Assembly (NCBI RefSeq): GCF_001698815.1
Contig: NZ_LGSI01000050.1
Coordinates: 248,001-312,000 of the forward strand
Reading direction: 5' to 3'
Source: Pseudomonas syringae
GTDB taxonomy: Bacteria > Pseudomonadota > Gammaproteobacteria > Pseudomonadales > Pseudomonadaceae
Length of the DNA stretch: 64,000 bases
The translations under genes were made by a program, and so were the position numbers. Below, piece after piece: positions 24,445-32,962 of the stretch; position 1 is the first letter of the stretch; each line of letters starts with the position of its first letter. A model generated the notes under the pieces. That model was not told the DNA's origin and ran no database searches. It saw nothing but the letters and a program-made list of their open reading frames with translations.

Positions 24445-25433
24445 TCAATAACGCACGTAAACGCCTGCCGGAAGACAACTCGGCGATCCTTGCCCTCAAC
24501 GATGTACGGGTGCATTTCCCGGTCGGCAGCGACTGGCTAGGGCGGCCTAAAGGCGTGGCTCATGCCCTGAACGGTCTCGACCTGCAGGTCCGCGCCGGGG
24601 AAACACTGGGCGTGGTGGGCGAATCCGGCTGTGGCAAGAGCACCCTGGCGCAATTGCTGATGGGTTTGATCAAGCCAACCCTGGGCAGCGTCGACTGGAT
24701 CTACAACGACGCTCGCGAGCGCAGCAGCAATGTGCAGATCGTTTTCCAGGATCCGCAGTCCTCGCTGGATCCGCGCTTGCCGGTGTGGAAAATCATCACC
24801 GAGCCGCTGTATGTGCAACGTACGGTCCCGCGTCGGGACATGCGTGACATTGCGGCGAGGGTCGCAGCGCAGGTGGGCATCCGCCCTGAGTACCTGGATC
24901 GATTCGCGCATCAGTTTTCCGGAGGTCAGCGGCAGCGGATCGCCATTGCAAGGGCGTTGTCGTCTGATCCGGACATTATCGTCCTCGACGAACCGACCTC
25001 GGCACTGGATATCTCGGTGCAGGCGCAGATTCTGAATTTGCTGGCCGAACTGCAACGCGGCCGCGACCTGACTTATATCCTGATCTCCCACAACGTGTCG
25101 GTGGTGCGGCATATGGCGGACCGGGTCGCGGTTATGTATCTGGGACAAATCGTCGAACTGGGCAGCGCTGCCGAGGTGCTGGAACAACCGCGCCATCCTT
25201 ATACGCAACTGTTGCTCGATGCAGTGCCGCGCCTCGGTGCGCCGCTGGACAATACTCAGGTCGCCGCGCCGACCGAGTTACCCGGTAACCGCAGGCTTCC
25301 GACCGGCTGTTTCTTCCGTGACCGCTGCCCGAAAGCCACAGTGGGCTGTGACAAACCTCAGGTATTGGCAGCAGCCAGGGGTGGAGAAGCACAGGTGCGA
25401 TGCCATTTGCAGTCTGTTGTGCGCAGCAGCTAG
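24441..25433 (+). CDS. ddpF: dipeptide ABC transporter ATP-binding protein (DdpF-like)
   Basis: A 330-residue cytoplasmic ATPase of the OppF/DppF family. It has Walker A GESGCGKS (60-67), the signature FSGGQRQRI, Walker B IIVLDEPTSALD and the C-terminal FFRDRCPKATVGC block. The start overlaps the ddpD stop (ATGA). It completes a five-component transporter. The 239 bases after it, up to the chemoreceptor start, contain no convincing terminator that I can see. Confidence 0.9.
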   Translation: MINNARKRLPEDNSAILALNDVRVHFPVGSDWLGRPKGVAHALNGLDLQVRAGETLGVVGESGCGKSTLAQLLMGLIKPTLGSVDWIYNDARERSSNVQIVFQDPQSSLDPRLPVWKIITEPLYVQRTVPRRDMRDIAARVAAQVGIRPEYLDRFAHQFSGGQRQRIAIARALSSDPDIIVLDEPTSALDISVQAQILNLLAELQRGRDLTYILISHNVSVVRHMADRVAVMYLGQIVELGSAAEVLEQPRHPYTQLLLDAVPRLGAPLDNTQVAAPTELPGNRRLPTGCFFRDRCPKATVGCDKPQVLAAARGGEAQVRCHLQSVVRSS

Positions 25434-25672
25434 CTTGATCTGCCTGGGCAGGGCCGCCGACTCGCCAACAGGTTGGCGCCTGCCAAGGCCGCATCGGCTC
25501 CGGATTCGGCGCTTTCAAGGTCATCCGTCTGATAGTGGCAATTTGGAAGATACATTCAAAAGAAGCGACTTTCCTTTTATTGCGAAGCCCAGTACAACGC
25601 CGCACGGCATTCTCTGTTATCTGCAGAATACGCCGCCTCCGTCGTTGTTCTTTTGCAGTGGAAGTGTCCGTG

Positions 25673-27565
25673 ATGATGAAAAGTTTGGGTTTCAGCAGGA
25701 AGATCCTGCTTGCCGCCGCATTGGTTGTGGTTGTCGCGTTTACTTGCTTTATCGTCGTGAACGATTATCGACAACGCGAAACATTAAAAACCAATGTATT
25801 TGCCGAGTTGCAACAGCTTGGCAGTTTGACGACGCAGAATATCCAGACCTGGCTCGACAGCCGCACGCAGTTGCTGCAATCCATGTCCCAGCGCATTGCC
25901 GCCGACGGCAAGGCGCTGCCTGAGCTGCAGCGCGCCATCGGTGTGCCGGCGTACAGCGACAACTTCCAGCTCAGTTATTTCGGCAGTACCGACGGCGTAA
26001 TGTTTTCCGTACCTGCCGGTAATCGCGCGGCCGATTATGATCCACGTGCGCGGGGTTGGTATAAAGCTGCGCAAAACGCTTCCGGCACCATTGTGACTGA
26101 ACCGTATATTGCAGCCTCTTCGGGTAAGTTGGTGGTGACGCTGGCAACGCCGGTCAAATACCAGAATCAATTTATCGGCGTCGCCGGTGCGGATATCTCC
26201 CTGGACAGCATCAGTAAAACCATCAACTCGCTGAACTTTGGCGGTCATGGTTATGCGTTCATTGTCAGCGGCGAAGGCAAGATCCTGATTCACCCGGACA
26301 GCAAACTGGTGCTGAAAAACATCAGCGAGGCTTACCCGAACGACACTCCGGCAATCACTGCTGGCGTGCGGGAGATTGAATCTTCGGGTAAAGCCGAAAT
26401 CATGTCGCTCACCAAAGTCGAGGGCGTTTCTTCGGCCAACTGGTATGTAGCGCTGGTTCTCGATCAGGACGCTGCCTATTCGATGCTCGGTGAGTTCCGC
26501 ACCTCGGCCATCACCGCGATGGTGATCTCCGTGGTGATCATCATCCTGTTGCTCGGTTTGCTGATCCGCGTCTTGATGCAGCCGCTGCACCAGATGGGCC
26601 GCGCCATGCGCGATATCGCTGATGGGGACGGCGACCTGACCAAGCGTCTGGCAATTACTTCCCAGGATGAATTCGGTGCCCTGGCGCAGTCGTTCAACCA
26701 TTTCGTCGAACGTATCCACGGTTCGATCCGTGAAGTGGCGTCCACCGCCGGTCAGCTGGGTGAAGTGGCATTGCGCGTGGTCAGAGCTTCGAACTCGTCG
26801 ATGACCAACTCCGATCAGCAGGCCAACCGCACCGAAAGTGTGGCAGCAGCGATCAATCAGTTGGGCGCAGCGGCCCAGGAAATAGCCCAGAACGCCGCGC
26901 GTACTTCCCAGCACTCGGCGGATGCCAGCGAACTGGCAGGCGATGGCCAGAAAGTGGTGCAGCAGACCATCACGGCGATGAATGAGCTGTCGTCGAAAAT
27001 CAGCGAGTCCTGCGCCAACATCGAAAGCCTGAATGGCAAGACGGTGAACATCGGGCAGATTCTTGAAGTGATTACCAGCATTTCCCAGCAGACCAACTTG
27101 CTGGCGCTCAACGCTGCTATTGAAGCTGCGCGAGCTGGCGAAGCAGGGCGCGGCTTTGCGGTGGTCGCAGATGAAGTCCGTAATCTGGCGCACCGGACGC
27201 AGGATTCTGCGCAGCAAGTGCGGACCATGATCGAAGAGCTGCAAGTCGGCGCGCGCGAAGCGGTGGTCACCATGACCGAAAGCCAGCGTCAGAGCGAAAG
27301 CAGCGTCACCGTTGCCAACCAGGCGGGCGAACGCTTGAGCAGCGTTACCCGACGCATCGACGAAATCAACGGCATGAACCAGTCTGTGGCGGCGGCCACC
27401 GAAGAGCAGACTGCAGTGGTGGAGTCGATCAACGTCGACATCACCCAGATCAACACCCTCAACCAGGAAGGCGTCGACAACCTCAAGCTCACGCTGGATG
27501 CCTGTGGCCATCTCGAAGAACAGGCTGCGCGTTTGCAGCATTTGGTGGGGACGTTCCGGATATAA
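25673..27565 (+). CDS. pctA-like: amino-acid chemoreceptor, PctA-like methyl-accepting chemotaxis protein
   Basis: A 630-residue transmembrane chemoreceptor. TM1 is at about residues 10-30, a periplasmic dCache domain at 35-275, TM2 near 285-307, then HAMP and a cytoplasmic signalling domain with the hairpin tip EVITSISQQTNLLALNAAIE. The dCache ligand motif for amino acids is complete: Tyr122, Arg127, Trp129, Tyr130, Tyr145, Asp174. The spacing is the same as I recall for P. aeruginosa PctA. It probably senses free amino acids; the exact ligands are unknown. The ATG at 25673 was chosen because the upstream extension is a cysteine/arginine-rich non-coding reading. Confidence 0.9.
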   Translation: MMKSLGFSRKILLAAALVVVVAFTCFIVVNDYRQRETLKTNVFAELQQLGSLTTQNIQTWLDSRTQLLQSMSQRIAADGKALPELQRAIGVPAYSDNFQLSYFGSTDGVMFSVPAGNRAADYDPRARGWYKAAQNASGTIVTEPYIAASSGKLVVTLATPVKYQNQFIGVAGADISLDSISKTINSLNFGGHGYAFIVSGEGKILIHPDSKLVLKNISEAYPNDTPAITAGVREIESSGKAEIMSLTKVEGVSSANWYVALVLDQDAAYSMLGEFRTSAITAMVISVVIIILLLGLLIRVLMQPLHQMGRAMRDIADGDGDLTKRLAITSQDEFGALAQSFNHFVERIHGSIREVASTAGQLGEVALRVVRASNSSMTNSDQQANRTESVAAAINQLGAAAQEIAQNAARTSQHSADASELAGDGQKVVQQTITAMNELSSKISESCANIESLNGKTVNIGQILEVITSISQQTNLLALNAAIEAARAGEAGRGFAVVADEVRNLAHRTQDSAQQVRTMIEELQVGAREAVVTMTESQRQSESSVTVANQAGERLSSVTRRIDEINGMNQSVAAATEEQTAVVESINVDITQINTLNQEGVDNLKLTLDACGHLEEQAARLQHLVGTFRI

Positions 27566-27592
27566 AGCGAAGCGTTACCTGAAACGGACAGT

Positions 27593-27681
27593 GTAGGAGC
27601 CGAGCTTGCTTGCGATTGGATCTGTCATTCGAACCATCATTCGTCTGACTTGACGCTATCGCGAGCAAGCTCGGCTCCTAC
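27593..27681. repeat. inverted REP pair
   Basis: GTAGGAGCCGAGCTTGCTTGCG faces CGCGAGCAAGCTCGGCTCCTAC. The pair separates the chemoreceptor gene from the convergent hydrolase-like gene and could end both transcripts. Confidence 0.8.
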
Positions 27682-27705
27682 AGTGATGACAGCGTTCCAG
27701 CTACA

Positions 27706-29775
27706 TCATCGCGGCAATCGGTTTTTAGTGACCTGGCTGACCAGTGAAAAATGAGGTACTGCCAGACTGGGTTCGCGCCCTTTGAATGTTCGTGGCTTTG
27801 CATCTTTTTCATCCTGCCAGCACCTGACGGCATCGATGGCCACCGAGTTACGGATATAACGATGCCAGATGAACGCGAGATCAAAGGTCAGGATCGCCAG
27901 CCACCACAGATAGATAAACGCCAGCGCTGCAAGCACAAGCGGCCAGAGCAGGCGTTTTACTTCCTTGACTGCGGTCCCATTTGCAGTAGGTGGTTCGAAC
28001 ATAGTCGGTGCATTGATATAGCCCACTGCTATTGCAATCCCCACCACCAACATACCTGAACCGACCATAAACCTACGGCCCCAGCGAGGATTGCGTGGAA
28101 CCAGCCAGCACGACGCCGCGACAAAGGCACCCAAGCCGATAAGCCATGCTTTCTCCAGCGAAACCCCATAAAAGCTTTCAATTGTCGTCGCGTCTGCGAT
28201 GCCAAAAGTCAGGAAGGCCGCAGTTCGGTCATCCAGTATATATATAACGGCGAAAGCCCCCACTGCATAAACACCTATTGCAAGTATCCACCATCGCTTT
28301 TGCGTGCGTTTTACCAGGCGCGGAAGTCGGCCGGCGACGGTGATACTGGCGAGCAGGATGGACAGTGTGATGACACAGGTTGTTATTTGGAGCGCAGTCC
28401 AGGAGTCCAGATACAGGAAGGTCATGACGGCTTTGAGCATGAAGTACACAGCGGCGACATGCAGCAGGAATGACAGTACATAAGGAATAGCGACACTCAC
28501 CAGACTGACTACTTGCCTGGTCTTCGGCGGGGGGCTTTTCGCCGGGCGAGAACCGCTGGTGCCAGGCGTGTCGGTTGCGGCTGCTGACGTATCTGCCACT
28601 TTGGGCGAGGGATCAGCAAACACCACGTCATCAATGAAATGATGAAACACATCAGGATCTTGCCAGTAATCGACGTGTGCTTTGCCCGGTAGCCAGTACC
28701 TGGCAAAACCGAAGTCATGTTCTAAATTGAACTCAAATGCAGCGCATCGCTGATCCTGCAGGTAAGCCCGTGCGCTATCCAGCTGGAAGCCGACCGGGTC
28801 TCCAAAGTCGTAGTAGTTACGCCATTTGATCGGCGCGGGCAGGGTGATGCCATTCTCCGGCGATTGCGTAATGACGGTGACGGGGCCCAACGGCAATGCG
28901 CCGGTGAAATTCTCGGTTGCGATAGTGTCAACCGGCCAGAGCTTTGGCCACAGCAGTATATGTTTGTCGATAGGCGAACCCAGGGTCATGAAGCCGGAAA
29001 CGTGTTGAATCCACTGATACGTCGCGGTTCGGCCGGACTCGGCCTGCAAAGAACTGTTTACGGGAGCGGACAGCGCTTCAAGCATTGCGAGAAAACTGAT
29101 AACGGTCCCTTCGCTGTGGGCGACGATGTAAATCCTCGGCGTCTCAGGTTGTTTGGTTTTAAAACTGTCGACAATTTGTGTCATCGCGTCGTGGAAGTTA
29201 TCAATTATTTGTTTTCGATAGGATTTGAAGTCGGCAACCAATTGCACGTCGCCGATGTAATCAGTGAGCAGGGAAGAAATCTGGAATTCGAAAACTCCGG
29301 ACTTCTTGAACACCCAGCTCAGGTTTTCGATCACGGTAACGGCCTCTAATATTTCATCCACCGCACCCGCAGCCAAGGCGAAATCCTTGTCATCCAGACA
29401 TGGATTCTTTTCCCTGAGTCTCCTTTGGTACAAGGCGTGGGCTCGGGCAACAACGGTTTTGCCCCAGGCTTTGCTCTCTTCCAGCGTATCTCCTTGCGTG
29501 ACCACACGTTTGGGAACATCGGCCCAATAGATCTCGGCAAAACCCACCGTTTCCATTGGATGGCCCTCTTCGACTTCCAGCTTGCTGACATGGACTTCGC
29601 CGTTGTTACCCAACTGGAAGAAGCCCAGCGGCATGATCGGTGGCGGGTCCTCGGACAGACTTCCGAAGCGGTGTGCGACAGTGCGAATCGTGTTACTACG
29701 GCTCTGACTGCCTATGCCGTGAATGGCAACGATGATTTTTGTGATGGGTCGCCGGGTTTGTGTTTGGGTTGTCAT
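27706..29775 (-). CDS. serine-hydrolase-like protein with C-terminal membrane domain, unknown function
   Basis: A 689-residue protein of unassigned function. The N-terminal part looks like an alpha/beta hydrolase: a beta strand ending in HGIGSQ (residues 19-24), as in lipase-like oxyanion loops, and a nucleophile elbow YIVAHSEG with Ser221. A proline-rich linker (about 410-425) leads to roughly six hydrophobic helices (about 428-650). There is no signal peptide, so the hydrolase part is probably cytoplasmic and tethered to the membrane. The start at 29775 has GGAGG ten bases upstream. Its codon use seems more AT-rich than its neighbours, which may mean acquisition. Confidence 0.75.
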   Translation of the reverse strand: MTTQTQTRRPITKIIVAIHGIGSQSRSNTIRTVAHRFGSLSEDPPPIMPLGFFQLGNNGEVHVSKLEVEEGHPMETVGFAEIYWADVPKRVVTQGDTLEESKAWGKTVVARAHALYQRRLREKNPCLDDKDFALAAGAVDEILEAVTVIENLSWVFKKSGVFEFQISSLLTDYIGDVQLVADFKSYRKQIIDNFHDAMTQIVDSFKTKQPETPRIYIVAHSEGTVISFLAMLEALSAPVNSSLQAESGRTATYQWIQHVSGFMTLGSPIDKHILLWPKLWPVDTIATENFTGALPLGPVTVITQSPENGITLPAPIKWRNYYDFGDPVGFQLDSARAYLQDQRCAAFEFNLEHDFGFARYWLPGKAHVDYWQDPDVFHHFIDDVVFADPSPKVADTSAAATDTPGTSGSRPAKSPPPKTRQVVSLVSVAIPYVLSFLLHVAAVYFMLKAVMTFLYLDSWTALQITTCVITLSILLASITVAGRLPRLVKRTQKRWWILAIGVYAVGAFAVIYILDDRTAAFLTFGIADATTIESFYGVSLEKAWLIGLGAFVAASCWLVPRNPRWGRRFMVGSGMLVVGIAIAVGYINAPTMFEPPTANGTAVKEVKRLLWPLVLAALAFIYLWWLAILTFDLAFIWHRYIRNSVAIDAVRCWQDEKDAKPRTFKGREPSLAVPHFSLVSQVTKNRLPR

Positions 29776-30165
29776 GACCGTGATTCCTCCGTTATCCAAC
29801 TATCTCTTTCAAATAGTTCGAAGCGGCAAAGCCATCGATAACGCCGGGTCAAGCATTCTTCCGGGATAGGTCACAACAGTGACTATTTGGGTCTAGTGGT
29901 ATTTCTTCGGGCCGTCAATATTGCATTGATTATTCTTTTAGTTGTTGTAATCGATATGAAACATTGGTTTTCTGAAGGTAGATAACGGGTGTAACCAACA
30001 CGTGTTGATGTCCTGAACATGCTGGTTGGTCATCCCTTCATACTCAACCTTTCACCAAACGGTTACCCAACCGTCATGTTCAGTTCATCCCGCTGAAATA
30101 CCCCGGTTCTACTGTTTGTTGCACCCAAGCGGCCATTCCGGCTGCGCAACCAGACAGAGAAGCCT
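29776..30165. other. AT-rich intergenic region upstream of phn operon
   Basis: This 390-base gap lies between two divergent genes. The stretch 29890-29990 is notably AT-rich. The phn promoter must lie here; a weak PhoB-box-like repeat is listed separately. No gene was seen. Confidence 0.5.
30071..30088 (+). promoter_or_regulatory. weak candidate Pho box of phn operon
   Basis: CCGTCAT-GTTC-AGTTCAT resembles the two seven-base PhoB half-sites with four-base spacing. The first half matches 6 of 7 positions, the second only its TCAT end. The position, 78 bases before phnC, suits an activator. Confidence 0.3.
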
Positions 30166-30999
30166 ATGTCCGCAGCCATCCATGTCGAACGTCTGAACAA
30201 GACTTTTGCGCGCAAACCCGCTTTGGTTGACCTTGCGTTGTCTATACAACCCGGTGAAATGGTTGCCTTGATCGGCGCTTCCGGCTCGGGTAAATCCACG
30301 CTGCTGCGTCATCTGGCGGGCCTGGCCTGTTGCGACCGCAGCAACGGCGGCCGGGTCGAAGTGCTGGGCCGTGAAGTGCAGTCCAGCGGGCGCCTCAATG
30401 GCAAAGTGCGGCATCTGCGTTCGGACATCGGCTACATCTTCCAGCAGTTCAATCTGGTCAATCGCCTCAGCGTGCTGGACAACGTGCTCATTGGTTGCCT
30501 GGGGCGCATGCCCGGCTGGCGTGGCAACTTTGGCTTGTTCAACGCCGACGAAAAGCAGCGTGCCATGGAATCCCTGGACCGCGTTGGCCTGGCTGACCTC
30601 GCTGCACAACGGGCCTCGACCTTGTCTGGCGGCCAGCAACAGCGCGTGGCAATTGCCCGGGCGTTGACTCAGCGCGCCGAAGTGATTCTCGCCGATGAAC
30701 CCATTGCCTCTCTCGATCCCGAGTCGGCGCGCAAGGTCATGGAAATCCTCGCCGACATCAATCGCACTGACCGCAAGACCGTGGTGGTCACCCTGCATCA
30801 GGTGGATTACGCCGTGCGTTATTGCCCGCGGGCCGTGGCGCTCAAGGGCGGTCGTATTCATTACGACGGCAATGCCCATGGCCTCAGCAGTCAGTTCCTC
30901 AATGACCTTTACGGCGCGGATGTAGACACCAGCCTGATGATTTCCGACGAAGGCCGCCGCACCGTGCAGCCACCCAAACTGGCGCTCGCCCGTGTTTGA
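30166..30999 (+). CDS. phnC: phosphonate ABC transporter ATP-binding protein
   Basis: A 277-residue cytoplasmic ATPase driving phosphonate uptake with PhnD and PhnE. Walker A GASGSGKS is at residues 37-44, the signature LSGGQQQRV and Walker B VILADEPIASLDP follow, and the D-loop is complete. It is the first gene of a continuous 13-gene operon with the order phnCDEFGHIJKLMNP. The ORF begins with ATG after a short purine-rich region. PhoB control is expected from known phn operons, but the box seen here is weak. Confidence 0.95.
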   Translation: MSAAIHVERLNKTFARKPALVDLALSIQPGEMVALIGASGSGKSTLLRHLAGLACCDRSNGGRVEVLGREVQSSGRLNGKVRHLRSDIGYIFQQFNLVNRLSVLDNVLIGCLGRMPGWRGNFGLFNADEKQRAMESLDRVGLADLAAQRASTLSGGQQQRVAIARALTQRAEVILADEPIASLDPESARKVMEILADINRTDRKTVVVTLHQVDYAVRYCPRAVALKGGRIHYDGNAHGLSSQFLNDLYGADVDTSLMISDEGRRTVQPPKLALARV

Positions 31000-31074
31000 G
31001 CGGCGACGCCGAACTCACGAATACAGCAATAAAACCAACAGCCAATCCATGAACATCACTTCAGGAGTGCTTCC

Positions 31075-32079
31075 ATGTTGAACCGTATTGGTCGCGTCGT
31101 TGTATCTGCTGCTTTACTCGGCAGTTGCTTGCTGGGCACTGCCCATGCCGACGAGAAAGTCATCAACTTCGGCATCATGTCTACCGAATCGTCGCAGAAC
31201 CTAAAAAGCATCTGGCAGCCATTTCTGGATGACATGGGCAAGAAAACCGGTCTGAAGGTCAACGCGACCTTTGCTTCGGACTACGCCGGGCTGATTCAGG
31301 GCATGCGCTTCAACAAGGTCGACGTGGCCTGGCTGGGTAACAAGGCGGCGATGGAAGCGGTGGACCGTTCCAACGGTGAAATCTTTGCCCAGACCGCTGC
31401 CGCCAATGGCGCCGCCGGTTACTGGAGCGTGATCATTGCCCGCAAGGACAGCCCTATCAACTCGGTCGAGGACATGCTCAAGAACGCCAAGACCCTGACC
31501 TTCGGCAATGGTGATCCAAACTCCACCTCCGGCTATCTGGTCCCGGGCTACTACGTGTTCGCCAAGAACCACGTCGATGCCGCCACGGCGTTCAAGCGCA
31601 CGCTCAACTCCAGCCATGAAGTGAACGCCCTCAGCGTCGCCAAGGGTCAACTGGATGTCGCCACTTTCAATACCGAGAGCTGGGATCGTCTGGAAGTCAC
31701 CCAGCCGGACATGGCGGCCAAGCTCAAGGTGATCTGGAAATCGCCATTGATCCCGGCCGACCCGATGGTCTGGAGCAAGGCGCTTTCGGACGAAAACAAA
31801 GCCAAGATTCGTGAGTTCTTCGCTGATTACGGCAACACCGATGAAGAGAAAGCCGTGCTCAAAGGCATGCAGCTGGGCAAGTTCCTCAAGTCCAGCGATG
31901 ACCAATTGTTGCCGATCCGCCAACTCGATCTGTTCAAGCAGCGCACCGAAGTGGTCGCCAGCACCACGCTGGATGCTGATGAAAAGGCCAAGCGCCTCAA
32001 AGACATTGACGCCGGCCTGACCAAGCTGCAAGACCGCATCACCGAGCTTGAGAAGAAAAACACTGCCACCGCCGGTTGA
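31075..32079 (+). CDS. phnD: phosphonate-binding periplasmic protein
   Basis: A 334-residue periplasmic binding protein with a signal peptide (residues 1-23, ending AHA). The mature part begins DEKVINFGIMSTESSQNLK, the conserved PhnD start, and includes GDPNSTSGYLVPGYYVF, which lines the phosphonate site. E. coli PhnD binds 2-aminoethylphosphonate and other phosphonates. A perfect GC-rich hairpin follows directly after the stop. Confidence 0.95.
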   Translation: MLNRIGRVVVSAALLGSCLLGTAHADEKVINFGIMSTESSQNLKSIWQPFLDDMGKKTGLKVNATFASDYAGLIQGMRFNKVDVAWLGNKAAMEAVDRSNGEIFAQTAAANGAAGYWSVIIARKDSPINSVEDMLKNAKTLTFGNGDPNSTSGYLVPGYYVFAKNHVDAATAFKRTLNSSHEVNALSVAKGQLDVATFNTESWDRLEVTQPDMAAKLKVIWKSPLIPADPMVWSKALSDENKAKIREFFADYGNTDEEKAVLKGMQLGKFLKSSDDQLLPIRQLDLFKQRTEVVASTTLDADEKAKRLKDIDAGLTKLQDRITELEKKNTATAG

Positions 32080-32084
32080 TTGAC

Positions 32085-32109
32085 CGGGCGCGGTGTTGTG
32101 CCGCGCCCG
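32085..32109 (+). promoter_or_regulatory. intercistronic hairpin after phnD
   Basis: A perfect nine-base-pair stem CGGGCGCGG/CCGCGCCCG (32085-32093 and 32101-32109) with loop TGTTGTG is followed by GTTTCT only. It fits a 3'-end stabiliser for phnD mRNA or a partial terminator. Confidence 0.65.
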
Positions 32110-32132
32110 TTTCTGGCCACCGAGAGCTATTT

Positions 32133-32927
32133 ATGACGAGCACTACGCACGCTGCATACGTCCAGGCCGTGGGTAAGCGCACCTGGCCGCAATACCTGGG
32201 CTGGGGCTTGTTCCTGGCGATGTTGGCCTGGGCCTGGCATGGCGCCGAAATGAACCCGCTGGCGCTGTACCGCGACTCGGGGAACATGGCGACTTTCGCT
32301 GCCGATTTCTTCCCGCCGGACTTCCACGAATGGCGTTCATACCTCAAGGAAATGATCGTCACCGTGCAAATCGCTCTGTGGGGCACGGTGCTGGCGATTG
32401 TCTGCTCGGTGCCGCTGGGCATTTTGTGCGCCGACAACATCACCCCGTGGTGGATTCACCAGCCGTTGCGCCGGGTCATGGATTCCTTCCGCTCCATCAA
32501 TGAAATGGTCTTCGCCATGTTGTTCGTGGTGGCGGTGGGTCTGGGTCCATTTGCCGGCGTCCTGGCGCTGTGGATCAGCACCACCGGCGTGCTCGCCAAG
32601 CTGTTCGCCGAAGCCGTGGAAGCCATCGATCCGGGACCGGTTGAAGGGGTGCGCGCCACCGGCGCCAGTGCCTTGCAGGAAGTGATCTACGGGGTGATCC
32701 CGCAAGTCATGCCGCTGTGGATTTCCTATGCGCTGTACCGCTTCGAATCCAACGTGCGCTCGGCGACGGTGGTGGGCATGGTCGGCGCGGGCGGCATCGG
32801 TGTGATCCTCTGGGAAAACATCCGCGCCTTCCAGTTCACCCAGACCTGTGCGGTATTGCTGGTGATCATCGTCGTGGTAAGCGCCATCGACATCGTGTCC
32901 CAGCGCTTGCGCAAGCAGTTCATCTAG
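32133..32927 (+). CDS. phnE: phosphonate ABC transporter permease
   Basis: A 264-residue inner-membrane permease. It has an N-terminal helix (YLGWGLFLAMLAWAW), three to five further helices and the EAA-type loop EGVRATGASALQEVIYGVIPQ. It completes the PhnCDE importer. The start is the ATG at 32133; the ORF reading from 32076 only extends back over the hairpin. A strong AGGAGGAGAGGGG sequence overlaps its stop codon. Confidence 0.93.
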   Translation: MTSTTHAAYVQAVGKRTWPQYLGWGLFLAMLAWAWHGAEMNPLALYRDSGNMATFAADFFPPDFHEWRSYLKEMIVTVQIALWGTVLAIVCSVPLGILCADNITPWWIHQPLRRVMDSFRSINEMVFAMLFVVAVGLGPFAGVLALWISTTGVLAKLFAEAVEAIDPGPVEGVRATGASALQEVIYGVIPQVMPLWISYALYRFESNVRSATVVGMVGAGGIGVILWENIRAFQFTQTCAVLLVIIVVVSAIDIVSQRLRKQFI

Positions 32928-32958
32928 GAGGAGAGGGGCGCTTTGCTGCGCTTTTTTT
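32926..32958 (+). promoter_or_regulatory. purine-rich site, small hairpin and T-run before phnF
   Basis: AGGAGGAGAGGGG overlaps the phnE stop. It is followed by the hairpin GCGC-TTTGCT-GCGC (32938-32951) and seven T (32952-32958), directly before phnF. It looks like a weak terminator. Alternatively, folding would bring the distant ribosome-binding site nearer to the phnF ATG. Confidence 0.45.
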
Positions 32959-32962
32959 AATC

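Noticed and set aside
25784..27541. Long open reading frame (585 codons) on the minus strand, opposite the chemoreceptor gene
   Set aside because: It mirrors a well-supported MCP gene, its histidine- and arginine-rich translation has no domain, and high GC content keeps opposite frames open.
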